A program made the translations under genes and the position numbers. From Oscillospiraceae bacterium (GTDB taxonomy: Bacteria > Bacillota > Clostridia > Oscillospirales > Ruminococcaceae), in NCBI GenBank assembly GCA_003516865.1, contig DPBR01000067.1:21620-43267 (forward strand): 21,648 bases of DNA. The letters run 5' to 3'. Under the pieces are notes generated by a model that worked only from the letters and a program-made list of their open reading frames with translations, was not told the DNA's origin and made no database searches. Position 1 is the first letter of the stretch. Each line of letters opens with the position of its first letter. Shown here in pieces: positions 7,215-14,445 of the stretch.

Positions 7215-8322
7215 GACAATAGACCTCTGCGCGGGGATAGGCGGCATTCGCAGAGGATATGAGTTAGCTGGGTGCTTCAAGAATGTTTTGTCTGCCGAGA
7301 TAGACAAAAATGCTTGCCTTACATACGAACACTTGTATGGCGAAAACCCGATGAATGATATCACCACCGAGGAGTTTAAGGCTAAAGTTGAAGCAACAGA
7401 TTATGATATTCTCCTCGCAGGCTTTCCGTGCCAGGCATTCAGTCGCGCTGGGAAAAAAGCAGGTTTTGAAGATAAAATCAGAGGTACTCTCTTTTTCGAT
7501 ATTGCCGAAATAATCCGAAGAACCCGCCCCAAAGCCTTTATGCTTGAGAACGTGGATAACCTTGTTACTCACGATAAAGGACACACCTTCGCAACGATTA
7601 TCGAGGTTTTGGTTAAGGATTTAAATTATAAAGTTGTGGGGGTAACGCTCGGAGATGACGGAGCGTTGATATACGAGCCGAGAAAATTTATCCGCAACTC
7701 ACGCAACTTCGGTGTTCCCCAAAATCGTCCGAGAGTGTATATAATGGGCTTTAACCGAGAGCATTTTGGAAGTGCAGTGGACAATCTGCCGAACGAACTG
7801 CCAAAGGAGCGAAAAAATCCTATATACACCGACCTTAACGACCTGCTTGAAATGGACGCAGACGATAAGTATTTCCTTTCATCGGGATATGTGGAAACTC
7901 TTGAACGACACAAGGCAAGACATGAGGGAAAGGGGAACGGTTTTGGATATAAAATCGTCAATCTGCCCGAAATCGAACACCCCGTATCCAATGCTATCCT
8001 TGCCACGGGCGGCTCGGGTAAAGAACGCAATCTTGTGATTGACCCTAAAGCAGGTGTTGCAGGAAAAGTTATCGGCTCAAAGCAGACCCCTCTTAATGAT
8101 AGGGGCATTCGTATGATGACACCAAGAGAATGGGGCAAGCTGCAAGGCTTTATAAACTATGCGTTTATCGATAAAAAAACAGGCGAGGATAAATTCAGCT
8201 TTCCCGAAAAACTTGCAGATGGTCCGAAATACAAGCAGCTTGGTAATGCGGTTACTATTCCCGCTGTTGAGGAAATGGCAAAGTTTATGAAGAAATGGCT
8301 TACTGAGCTTGATAAAACGTAA
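7201..8322 (+). CDS. DNA cytosine-5 methyltransferase 2, M.HpaII-like
   Basis: The 373-residue protein contains m5C motifs I (IDLCAGIGGIRRGYELAG), IV with Cys77 (AGFPCQAFSRAG), VI (MLENVDNLVTHDKG), VIII (GVPQNRPRVYIMGF) and X (YKQLGNAVTIPAVEEM). Its target recognition region carries ERHKARHEGKGNGFGYKI and GGSGKERNLVID. These match what I remember of M.HpaII (HESKGNGFGYEI, GRERNLVID), which methylates CCGG. Together with the HpaII-type nuclease two genes on, this points to CCGG recognition, an inference from motifs. The start is well supported by AAAGGAG eight bases before ATG 7201, inside the preceding gene. An in-frame ATG at 7207 is less well spaced. Confidence 0.92.
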   Translation: MKMYKTIDLCAGIGGIRRGYELAGCFKNVLSAEIDKNACLTYEHLYGENPMNDITTEEFKAKVEATDYDILLAGFPCQAFSRAGKKAGFEDKIRGTLFFDIAEIIRRTRPKAFMLENVDNLVTHDKGHTFATIIEVLVKDLNYKVVGVTLGDDGALIYEPRKFIRNSRNFGVPQNRPRVYIMGFNREHFGSAVDNLPNELPKERKNPIYTDLNDLLEMDADDKYFLSSGYVETLERHKARHEGKGNGFGYKIVNLPEIEHPVSNAILATGGSGKERNLVIDPKAGVAGKVIGSKQTPLNDRGIRMMTPREWGKLQGFINYAFIDKKTGEDKFSFPEKLADGPKYKQLGNAVTIPAVEEMAKFMKKWLTELDKT

Positions 8323-8337
8323 GGGGTGATAAATAAT

Positions 8338-8613
8338 ATGGAAGAGTTATTTAAAGAATGGCTGGCAAACCATACTACTCTGTCCGCTAATTCTGTTTAC
8401 AAATATTCGCGAGCTATCGTATCGATTTCAAATGATATGATTTCGGAAAAGGTATTATCCGCATCGTTATACACAATTACTTCTTCTGGGGATTTAACAC
8501 CGTTGATAAAAGAAATCTATTCCAATGCTTCCTTTATGCAAAAAGATAAACGAGGAAACAAGATGTACAGCAACGCATTGAACCACTACTATGATTTTCT
8601 AAAAGAAAGGTAA
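8338..8613 (+). CDS. Unknown 91-aa helical protein before the restriction enzyme
   Basis: The protein begins MEELFKEWLANHTTLSANSV and ends SNALNHYYDFLKER. The pattern 'W...L...t.S..Tv.kY..ai', a central acidic part, then 'F...dk.g..myS.ALn.Yy.FL' resembles a small SAM-like DNA-binding module that I have seen at the N-terminus of some restriction endonucleases and near integrase core-binding domains. Here it is a free-standing gene five bases before the nuclease gene, so it could be a detached domain working with it. The frame opens at GTG 8326, but AAGGGGTG (8321-8328) is spaced for the ATG at 8338, which I prefer. Confidence 0.7.
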   Translation: MEELFKEWLANHTTLSANSVYKYSRAIVSISNDMISEKVLSASLYTITSSGDLTPLIKEIYSNASFMQKDKRGNKMYSNALNHYYDFLKER

Positions 8614-8618
8614 ATATT

Positions 8619-9692
8619 ATGACAGGAAATATTGGAGAGTGGAGCGAGCTTTATACACTGTTTAAGCTGTTGGCAGACGGTAAGTTGTATGCTGCCGATG
8701 CAAACACAAACAAGATACCGAACATCTATTATGATGTGCTCAAAGTAATTCGTGCTCAAGCTAATGAAAAACTTGAATACTGTCGTTCTTCTGAAATAAA
8801 AGTGATAAATGCCGATACGGGCGATGAGATTTGCAGCGTTCCCATAGCCGCCTTTGTTGCGCAGACAGACAATCTACTTGCAGGGATAAAGGCAAAAACC
8901 GGAAGCAAAGGTGCGTTTGAATTACCGGATGTATGGAGCTTCGCCAAGTCAATCAAATGCAAGACCTTAAAGGCAAAATCCAAAGACAAGGCAGATATTC
9001 ACCTTATGGTTCACGATATTATGTCGGGGCGCGACGATACTTTTGGATTTAGCATCAAGTCGCAGCTTGGCAGTCCGTCAACGCTTTTCAACGCTTCGGG
9101 AGCAACAAACTTTACATATAAGATTGTAGGTCATAAGCTCACCGGTAGTGAAATATCGACGTTTCACGGTTTCAAGCTTTTTAAGGACAAGTTTGATTTT
9201 CTCGCTTCGTTAGGCGCAGATATTGAGTTTGTTGAAACGGATAACAAAACACTTGATTTCAACCTAAAAATGGTTATGACGGAAATGCCTGTCGTGTTTG
9301 CCGAAATGATAAAATATTACTATCAAGGTAAATCGTACAGTATATCGGAGCTTACCAATATGGTTGCGGAAGCAGGTTTGATATCAACTCTTGACAATAC
9401 GGTATATCTTCATCACAAAGTCAAGGAAATGCTTACGAACATAGCTCTCGGAATGGTTCCGAACACTATGTGGACAGGCGACTATGAAGCAACGGGCGGA
9501 TATATCATTGTCAAGGACGATGGTGATATTGTGTGCTATCACATCTATAACCACAATGCTTTTAAGAACTATATGTTTGCCAACACTCGTTTTGATACTC
9601 CGAGCAAGACAAAGCATGGGTTCGGCAATATCTATGAGGTTGATGGGCAACAGTATTTGAAGCTGAATGTGCAGATTAGGTTTGTGAAATAG
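8619..9692 (+). CDS. HpaII-type type II restriction endonuclease
   Basis: The 357-residue protein has nearly the length of R.HpaII and the N-terminal signature GEWSELYTLFKLLADGKLYA followed by AD, which I associate with the HpaII restriction enzyme family. The middle contains SAKSIK-type and DIHLMVHDIM plus FGFSIKSQLGSPSTL, with acidic and lysine residues suitable for a PD-(D/E)XK-like nuclease core (about 125-160). HpaII cuts CCGG when it is unmethylated. Methyltransferase 2 would protect the host. It follows the 91-aa gene by five bases and is the last gene of the operon. The specificity is inferred from family resemblance. Confidence 0.82.
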   Translation: MTGNIGEWSELYTLFKLLADGKLYAADANTNKIPNIYYDVLKVIRAQANEKLEYCRSSEIKVINADTGDEICSVPIAAFVAQTDNLLAGIKAKTGSKGAFELPDVWSFAKSIKCKTLKAKSKDKADIHLMVHDIMSGRDDTFGFSIKSQLGSPSTLFNASGATNFTYKIVGHKLTGSEISTFHGFKLFKDKFDFLASLGADIEFVETDNKTLDFNLKMVMTEMPVVFAEMIKYYYQGKSYSISELTNMVAEAGLISTLDNTVYLHHKVKEMLTNIALGMVPNTMWTGDYEATGGYIIVKDDGDIVCYHIYNHNAFKNYMFANTRFDTPSKTKHGFGNIYEVDGQQYLKLNVQIRFVK

Positions 9693-9696
9693 CTGT

Positions 9697-9725
9697 TTGC
9701 TTTCTGCAAATTATATTGTTGTAAT
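9697..9725 (+). promoter_or_regulatory. Possible promoter of the kwaA-kwaB module
   Basis: TTGCTT (9697-9702) and TGTAAT (9720-9725) are 17 bp apart, 44 bp before the kwaA start. The -35 box begins just past the R-M stop codon. The two modules differ in base composition, so a separate promoter is expected. The match to consensus is moderate. Confidence 0.4.
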
Positions 9726-9769
9726 ATGACACAACTAAATTATTATTGCTATTTATTGGGAAGAGGATC

Positions 9770-10291
9770 ATGAACATATTATCGAAAATTATATATAATC
9801 TCTCGACAGTAGTACCTCTGCTAGCTACATTTGCATTAACCTGGTATATTAAAAAGGGGGATTTTACCGTAACTTTTTTTGTAATTTGTATAGGCATTTT
9901 ATTTTCAGTTTTGTTTATAATGATGTTTTTATATGGTAAAAAGCACTTGGCACCTACTTCAATTATAGTTAGTGATGTATCTCCAAATGACATTTGGATA
10001 ATTGGCTATGTTATTTCGTATATTTTTCCTTTCGCAGATATGGTTTTTGAAGATTTTAATCTAATAATATGTGCTGTGATTGCTATAATAATACTTTTTA
10101 TAATTCCTTTTTTGAATTCGAATCCACCAAATCCTCTGCTCTTTATTGCAGGTTATCATTTCTACCAAGTTAGTGCGGAAAATGGTGTTTCCGGATATTT
10201 ATTGATAAGCAAAAGAAAACTAAGGAAAAAGCAAGATATAAAGCTAGTAGGTCGTATGTTTGAATTCGTATTATTAGATATGGAGGGTTAA
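9770..10291 (+). CDS. kwaA: KwaA-like membrane protein (Kiwa defence)
   Basis: The 173-residue protein has four predicted transmembrane helices (about 8-27, 33-55, 75-90 and 96-116), then a cytoplasmic tail of about 55 residues beginning NPLLFIAGYHFYQV and ending in a basic stretch KRKLRKKQDIKL. Four helices plus a soluble tail, of this length and directly before a DUF4868-like gene, are what is known of KwaA, the membrane subunit of the Kiwa anti-phage system. KwaA is thought to sense infection at the membrane and work with KwaB. The frame is open from 9746, but GAAGAGG is spaced for the ATG at 9770. The gene is clearly more AT-rich than the R-M operon, suggesting a separate origin. The call depends mostly on its partner. 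Confidence 0.7.
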   Translation: MNILSKIIYNLSTVVPLLATFALTWYIKKGDFTVTFFVICIGILFSVLFIMMFLYGKKHLAPTSIIVSDVSPNDIWIIGYVISYIFPFADMVFEDFNLIICAVIAIIILFIIPFLNSNPPNPLLFIAGYHFYQVSAENGVSGYLLISKRKLRKKQDIKLVGRMFEFVLLDMEG

Positions 10292-10293
10292 AA

Positions 10294-11187
10294 ATGTTTG
10301 ATAACTGTGCTGTTATGGTAATCAGAGCCGATAAAAATGAAGACTATGTATATCGTTTGGAGATGGATGCAAATACTCAAAAAGAATTATGTGACAGTTT
10401 TTCAGAGGCAAAACAACAATTACTTAATGAAAAAAGCAGAGTGATTTTTGATGGTAGCTACAAACCCCTTGTTGATGAGTTTCTAACAATAGAGAATTTT
10501 CGGCTTCCATCGGAAATAATGGATGCCATTCGAAACCCTTTAGGTGTCCACAGTTTTCAAAAAGAGAATGGCGTATTCCCAGAAATAAAATCGGTTTTTA
10601 TCGGTGAACGAATTGAAACTGAAGATTCAGAAAAATTTAATATTGCGTTTCAGAGATTTCGTAAAGAACAATACATTTCTCCAAAATGGTATAATCTCTT
10701 TCTGAACGAGAACACTTTCTCACAAGAGAAAAGATGCGGAATTAGTATAGCAGATAGCATAGATTGTTTTTACACTGATAACGAATTGCAATTTGTATCA
10801 TTCTTTTTCGCTAGACAGATATTTGATCTTAGTGGATATTATCGCTCGGCTACAGATCAGGAAGTTGCATCATTTGTAACAAACGATGCTTTATTGATAG
10901 AAGATGCCGAATCATTTAAATCAATGGCCAACACTTGGATTAGGCGCAAAATTGCAATGATTAATGATTCGAAAGTTCTAGAGAATTATTCTGCATCACA
11001 GATCAAATCTCTTGCATTAAAGGTTGATATAAAAATTGAAGTTGAAAACAAGAGAATTAAGCTGCCAAATGATAAAGAAAGTATCAAGCTTATTTTAGGA
11101 TTCTTAGACGAAGAAGCTTACAAAGGGCCATTTTCCAAAAATACATATTTGGCTAATTCCAAACGGCAGGTTAGAAAAAACAATTAA
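10294..11187 (+). CDS. kwaB: KwaB-like DUF4868 protein (Kiwa defence)
   Basis: The 297-residue soluble protein has no membrane segments. Its centre, CGISIADSIDCFYTDNELQF followed by a 'FFFARQIFDLSGYYRSATDQEV..F' stretch (about 145-200), is the pattern I associate with DUF4868, the domain defining KwaB. The length matches KwaB too. It starts three bases after kwaA, with GGAGGG inside the kwaA end, so the two are co-translated. KwaB is the soluble partner of KwaA and acts against phage DNA replication or expression after the membrane signal. Low GC and the kwaA neighbour support the call. A DUF4868 protein of another defence type is the main alternative. Confidence 0.75.
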   Translation: MFDNCAVMVIRADKNEDYVYRLEMDANTQKELCDSFSEAKQQLLNEKSRVIFDGSYKPLVDEFLTIENFRLPSEIMDAIRNPLGVHSFQKENGVFPEIKSVFIGERIETEDSEKFNIAFQRFRKEQYISPKWYNLFLNENTFSQEKRCGISIADSIDCFYTDNELQFVSFFFARQIFDLSGYYRSATDQEVASFVTNDALLIEDAESFKSMANTWIRRKIAMINDSKVLENYSASQIKSLALKVDIKIEVENKRIKLPNDKESIKLILGFLDEEAYKGPFSKNTYLANSKRQVRKNN

Positions 11188-11370
11188 AAATATCATAGGC
11201 AAAACTGCTGAAACGGTTTTTAATTTATGTGATTGGGAATGCTAATAAACTGATGAGCAGATCTTGATTTCTAATGACACCACTTACAGTTCGATGAATG
11301 ATATGCTTAAGAATTTATCAACCTTGACACCATATTAATTTGCAACAAACCCCAAAAGTCCTCATTTGAT

Positions 11371-11391
11371 TGACCTCACTTTGACCTCAAA
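11371..11391 (+). repeat. Right copy of element-end direct repeat
   Basis: TGACCTCA occurs twice, 11 bp apart, matching the left copy at 59-79 in 19 of 21 positions and in the same direction. It lies 184 bp after kwaB, the last cargo gene. Together with the left copy it delimits about 11.3 kb. Confidence 0.5.
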
Positions 11392-11620
11392 AAAATAGAT
11401 AATACAAAAAATGCAATCAAAATGCGCTGTTCGTTGCGAATAAAGCGCATTAAATCAAGGGCTGATACCAAAATCACAGCAACCTGAATCGAGTGGGAAT
11501 AATAAACGTCCCAAAAAATAGGGCGTAAACACGCCAAAAGCCGTTATCAAATCGTTATCATGGCAACGTTTTGGCAACATTTCTCGATTATCGGCAACAG
11601 TTATAAATATTCTGTCTGAA

Positions 11621-11668
11621 AAGAAAAGAGCTATCTGATTCGTATTTGAATCGGATAGCTCTTTTCTT
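11621..11668. terminator. Long 21-bp hairpin with a T-rich tail on either strand
   Basis: Arms at 11621-11641 and 11648-11668 pair over 21 bp with a single G-T pair around GTATTT. The outer ends AAGAAAAG and CTTTTCTT give T-rich tails in both directions, so it can act as a bidirectional rho-independent terminator. It insulates the element's flank from the IS-interrupted region. Confidence 0.7.
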
Positions 11669-11923
11669 ATTTTAAAGCAAGTGGTTTACGAACATCTTCT
11701 TGTAGCTTCTATTCACAAAACATGATTTATGTTTATATTTGTTCATCCTTTTTCTGATAGTATTCTTGAAACGCTCTCCAATCTGAAATGCTTCTTAACT
11801 GGCTCTATCCCAAATTCTGTGTAAACCACAAACGTGAATTAAATGAAATCCATAAGCTCTGGGTGCATTTCGGTGCATTCAGAGCTTAATTTATGGTATC
11901 ACAAAATTATTAAGTTGTCAATA

Positions 11924-11974
11924 GGAACTGCTGTTTTCGTTTCGGGCGAAGCCCGTAACGGAAACAGCAGTTCC
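11924..11974. repeat. 24-bp hairpin at the 3' end of the IS
   Basis: Arms at 11924-11947 and 11951-11974 pair over 24 bp with two imperfect positions around a GAA loop, starting GGAACTGCTG and ending CAGCAGTTCC. It is 11 bp past the transposase stop codon. A second inverted repeat, TAAGCTCTG (11853-11861) and CAGAGCTTA (11880-11888), encloses two copies of GGTGCATT. They may terminate transcription into and out of the IS. Confidence 0.6.
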
Positions 11975-11984
11975 GGTGCGTCAG

Positions 11985-13229
11985 TCAATCGGGTATGCGG
12001 TCGCCGTAGTATAGCGCGAGCTGCGGGTATATCTGACCCCAATCCTGCCGCCGTCCCGTCCACTTTTTGGTGATGTCCAGCATCGCCAGATAAATCATCT
12101 TGAACAAGCTGTCATCGGTCGGGAAAACCGACTTGGATTTAGTCACCTTACGCAGCTGACGGTTGAAACCCTCAATGGCGTTTGTCGTATAAATGAGCCG
12201 CCGAACCTCTTCCGGAAACTTGAAATATGTGCTGAGATTTGCCCAGTTTTCTCTCCAGGATTTTGAGATTTTCGGATATTTTTTGTCCCAAATTTCAGCG
12301 AAATCGTCCAGGGCAGCCAGCGCGGACTGCTCGTCAGCAGCCTGATAAACCCGCTTCAAATCTGCCATCAGAGCCTTTATATCCTTATACGAAACATATT
12401 TGCTGGAGTTCCGAAGCTGATGGATAATACAATTTTGAATATCGGTTTTCGGGAACGCTGCCGCTATCGCCTCGCTGAATCCTGTGAGGTTATCCGTGCA
12501 GGCGATAAGGATATCCTCGACCTTCCGGTTTTTCAGATTATTCAGAACGGAAGCCCAGAATTTCGCGCTTTCATTCTCACCGACCCACATTTCGAGCACC
12601 GATTTTTTGCCTTCAAGATTGATGCCTATCGCTATGTAAACCGCCTTTTTTACTATCTGACCCTCGCTGCGCACATGGTAATGAATCGCGTCCATGAACA
12701 CGACTGCATACACGCTCTCAAGCGGTCTCTGCTGCCATTCCCGCGCCTCGGGAAGTATTTTGTCTGTTATACGGCTGACCGTTGTGTCCGAGATGTCCAT
12801 GCCGTAACTGTCCTTAATATGCGCCTGAATGTCCGAGGTCGTCATTCCTTTAGCGTACATCGAGATTATCTTGCTTTCAATTGCTGTTGAGACGCTGGTC
12901 TGGTTTTTGGGGAGAATCTTCGGTTCAAACTCGCCGTTTCTGTCACGCGGAATGTTGATATCTATCTTTCCGGCGCTTGTTTTCAGCGTTTTCCGGCTGT
13001 GACCGTTTCTGCTGTTTGTTGTTCCCGATTCGGTTCGGGCGGTATGGTCGTATTTCCCATAGCCAAGCGTTTCCTCAAGTTCCGCGTCAAGGCTGTCCTC
13101 CATAAACTCCGCTATCGTTTCCTTGAACAGCTTTTGGATATCCTCCATGCCCGTAACATTTGCCTTGCTCAAAAGCTCTCGGATAAGCTCCCGTCTTGCT
13201 TCTTCCTCCGGTGTCCTTTTTCTGCCCAT
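11985..13229 (-). CDS. IS256-family transposase (Transposase_mut, DDE)
   Basis: The 414-residue transposase carries the DDE residues in VVFMDAIHYHV (first Asp), LIACTDNLTGFSEAI (second Asp) and TTNAIEGFNRQLRKVTKSK (Glu), plus the C-terminal motif FPTDDSLFKMIYLAML typical of the family. The N-terminal third is the DNA-binding part, with ELLSKANVTGMEDIQKLFKE and GYGKYDHT. The start at 13229 is preceded by GGAGG with good spacing; the frame is open 12 codons further up. The gene has no internal stop or shift and may be active. Confidence 0.93.
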   Translation of the reverse strand: MGRKRTPEEEARRELIRELLSKANVTGMEDIQKLFKETIAEFMEDSLDAELEETLGYGKYDHTARTESGTTNSRNGHSRKTLKTSAGKIDINIPRDRNGEFEPKILPKNQTSVSTAIESKIISMYAKGMTTSDIQAHIKDSYGMDISDTTVSRITDKILPEAREWQQRPLESVYAVVFMDAIHYHVRSEGQIVKKAVYIAIGINLEGKKSVLEMWVGENESAKFWASVLNNLKNRKVEDILIACTDNLTGFSEAIAAAFPKTDIQNCIIHQLRNSSKYVSYKDIKALMADLKRVYQAADEQSALAALDDFAEIWDKKYPKISKSWRENWANLSTYFKFPEEVRRLIYTTNAIEGFNRQLRKVTKSKSVFPTDDSLFKMIYLAMLDITKKWTGRRQDWGQIYPQLALYYGDRIPD

Positions 13230-13256
13230 TTTCTTTTCCTCCATTTGTTTTATTCT

Positions 13257-13285
13257 ATTATACACTATTTATGGAGTTTACACAA
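13257..13285 (-). promoter_or_regulatory. Transposase promoter overlapping the IS end
   Basis: On the minus strand TTGTGT (13280-13285) and TATAAT (13257-13262) are 17 bp apart, upstream of the transposase. The -35 box straddles the right terminal repeat, so the promoter partly depends on the insertion junction and on transposase occupancy of the end. Confidence 0.5.
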
Positions 13286-14120
13286 GATTCGGGATGATCT
13301 CCGACAAGATTGTCCCACACATACCTAAATACAAAAGATATATCGAGCCGTTCTTCGGCGGTGGTGCGTTGTTCTTTCATCTTAACCCTCAAAAGGCGGT
13401 AATCAACGATATTTCAAGTTCTTTAATGGAATATTATAGACTTATTAAGACGCAAGACAAGCAGCTTCAAGAACTGCTTTTGTGTTATAATAACAGCTTT
13501 TCTAACCTATATTCAGTTTGTTCCGCAAGCTACTCTGATTTGTTAAAAATGTATACTGACCTGAGAAGCGGAAAAAGAAATGCAACCGATATCGAAACGC
13601 AAGTTCGCTTGTTCACGGACAGTATTGCTGGCAGAATAAACTCAGGATTTTCCGAAAAGCTTCTGCTTGACGAGAAAGCCTTTACCGACCAACTCGTTAA
13701 AATGACTGTTGACAAAATGCAAAGAACAGTGAAGAACGAGCAAAAAGCCCTTTTCTCCGATGAGAATTTAAAGAACAATCTGCTCACAGGATTTACAAGC
13801 GGATACTATATGTATTTTAGAGATGTGTTTAATGGCCTTCAGTTGAAACGCATTGAAATTTCCTCTGAACAGTACCGAGCAGCGAACTTCTGCTTTATTA
13901 GAGAATACTGCTATGGGTCTATGTTTAGATACAATTCAAAGGGGGAATTTAACATTCCATACGGCGGTATGTCATACAATTCCAAAAATTTCCGTGCAAA
14001 AATTGACAGTATGTTCTCTAAAGACATCAAGGACGTTTTCAGCCGAACGGATATTGTTCTGATTTTGAAGACTTTTTCAGCGACGCTTCACTGACAAGTG
14101 ACGATTTTATGTTTCTTGAT
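13285..14120 (+). pseudogene. D12-class DNA adenine methyltransferase, broken at both ends
   Basis: Reading from 13288 gives FGMISDKIVPHIPKYKRYIE followed by PFFGGGALFFHL, a clear D12-class N6-adenine methyltransferase start (the FGGG motif binds S-adenosylmethionine). A helical insert domain follows, then EYCYGSMFRYNSKGEFNIPYGG and DIKDVFSRTDI. The frame shifts near 14050-14056 and continues in another frame as CSDFEDFFSDASLTSDDFMF and LD, and then homology stops at 14120, just where the catalytic DPPY should follow. The first codons are beyond the IS: 11788-11817 encodes MLLNWLYPKF, which joins in frame with the right half once the IS is removed. The gene is therefore inactive. Confidence 0.8.
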
Positions 14121-14173
14121 ATAAAAACACCGAGATTGATACAATTTAATTATTCCTCTGCCGATTTTGCCGC

Positions 14174-14208
14174 TTGAGGGGTAAGTTGTCGTTTGAGGGG
14201 TAAGTTGT
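14174..14208 (+). repeat. Two copies of TTGAGGGGTAAGTTGT
   Basis: The 16-bp sequence occurs at 14174-14189 and again at 14193-14208, a 19-bp period, just after the broken methyltransferase. Function unknown. It may be the residue of a recombination or a small regulatory repeat. Confidence 0.6.
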
Positions 14209-14211
14209 GGA

Positions 14212-14235
14212 AGTCGGGGTGTCCCGGCTGTTTTT
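14212..14235 (+). terminator. Rho-independent terminator
   Basis: AGTCGGG (14212-14218) pairs with CCCGGCT (14223-14229), one G-T pair, with loop GTGT, and is followed after one base by TTTTT. It is an orphan terminator, since the gene it served is no longer recognisable upstream. Confidence 0.6.
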
Positions 14236-14307
14236 ATCGGTAGAAATGTTCATACATCGCCGGTATAATAGACGGCGAAAAAGTTGAGTTTTTCGGAGGA
14301 CATATGT

Positions 14308-14445
14308 ATGCGAGCACCTTTTCAAATATTAGCCATTCCGTATAGAGTGACGCCGGAATTGCAGTTTTGTGTGTTTCACCGTGCGGATATAGACCAGTAC
14401 CAGTTTGTCGCTGGATTTTCATTAACCGGGTCTTTGCGTCCATAA
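14308..14445 (+). pseudogene. Nudix hydrolase, N-terminal stub
   Basis: The 45-codon frame MRAPFQILAIPYRVTPELQF then CVFHRADIDQYQFVAGFSLT matches the opening of Nudix hydrolases of the 'MRAPFQV.VIPY...VF.R.D...WQ.IAGGGED' type. It then departs at the glycine after FVA, where the GGGED segment and Nudix box (GX5EX7REUXEEXGU) should come, and stops at 14445. GGAGG (14296-14300) still precedes the start and TATAAT lies at 14264-14269. I see no further Nudix part downstream, so the gene is truncated and its rest was lost. Confidence 0.7.

Larger units (their letters stand above)
11188..11817. other. 630-bp non-coding right-end region of the element and its flank
   Basis: No convincing gene was seen. 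It contains a weak terminator-like hairpin after kwaB (11201-11220, AAAACTG/CGGTTTT), the right direct repeat (11371-11391), a nested hairpin (11421-11451, AATGCGCT/AGCGCATT with an inner TTCG/CGAA), a small GGCGT/ACGCC hairpin (11522-11535), three GGCAAC motifs (11562, 11573, 11593) and a 21-bp hairpin (11621-11668). Minus-strand reading from about 11800 to 11740 gives a short coding-like stretch (FQIGERFQEYYQKKDEQI) then a stop, perhaps the tail of a lost gene. Confidence 0.5.
11818..13284 (-). mobile_element. IS256-family insertion sequence
   Basis: A single transposase gene of the IS256 (Transposase_mut) family lies between terminal sequences TGTGTAAAC (11818-11826) and its complement GTTTACACA (13276-13284), with further scattered matches inside (CAxA about two bases on). 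The left flank ends AAATTC and the right flank starts AGATTC. This is a poor match for the 8-9 bp target duplication usual for the family, so the exact borders are uncertain by a few bases. It sits inside a remnant of a D12-class adenine methyltransferase gene. Confidence 0.8.

Noticed and set aside
5450..9692. CRISPR array or retron-like repeats in the defence region
   Set aside because: No regularly spaced repeats or reverse transcriptase were seen. All defence signal comes from the R-M and Kiwa-like genes.
11740..11800. Minus-strand coding-like stretch FQIGERFQEYYQKKDEQI
   Set aside because: It is only about 20 codons before a stop and shows no family I can name. I mention it as a possible lost gene tail but do not annotate it.
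13123..13287. Upstream extension of the adenine methyltransferase frame into the IS
   Set aside because: These codons are antisense to the transposase start and read as unrelated sequence. The methyltransferase homology begins only at the IS border.
11810..13293. Exact target-site duplication for the IS256-family element
   Set aside because: The flanks match only 5 of 6 bases in the best register, so I do not claim a duplication.
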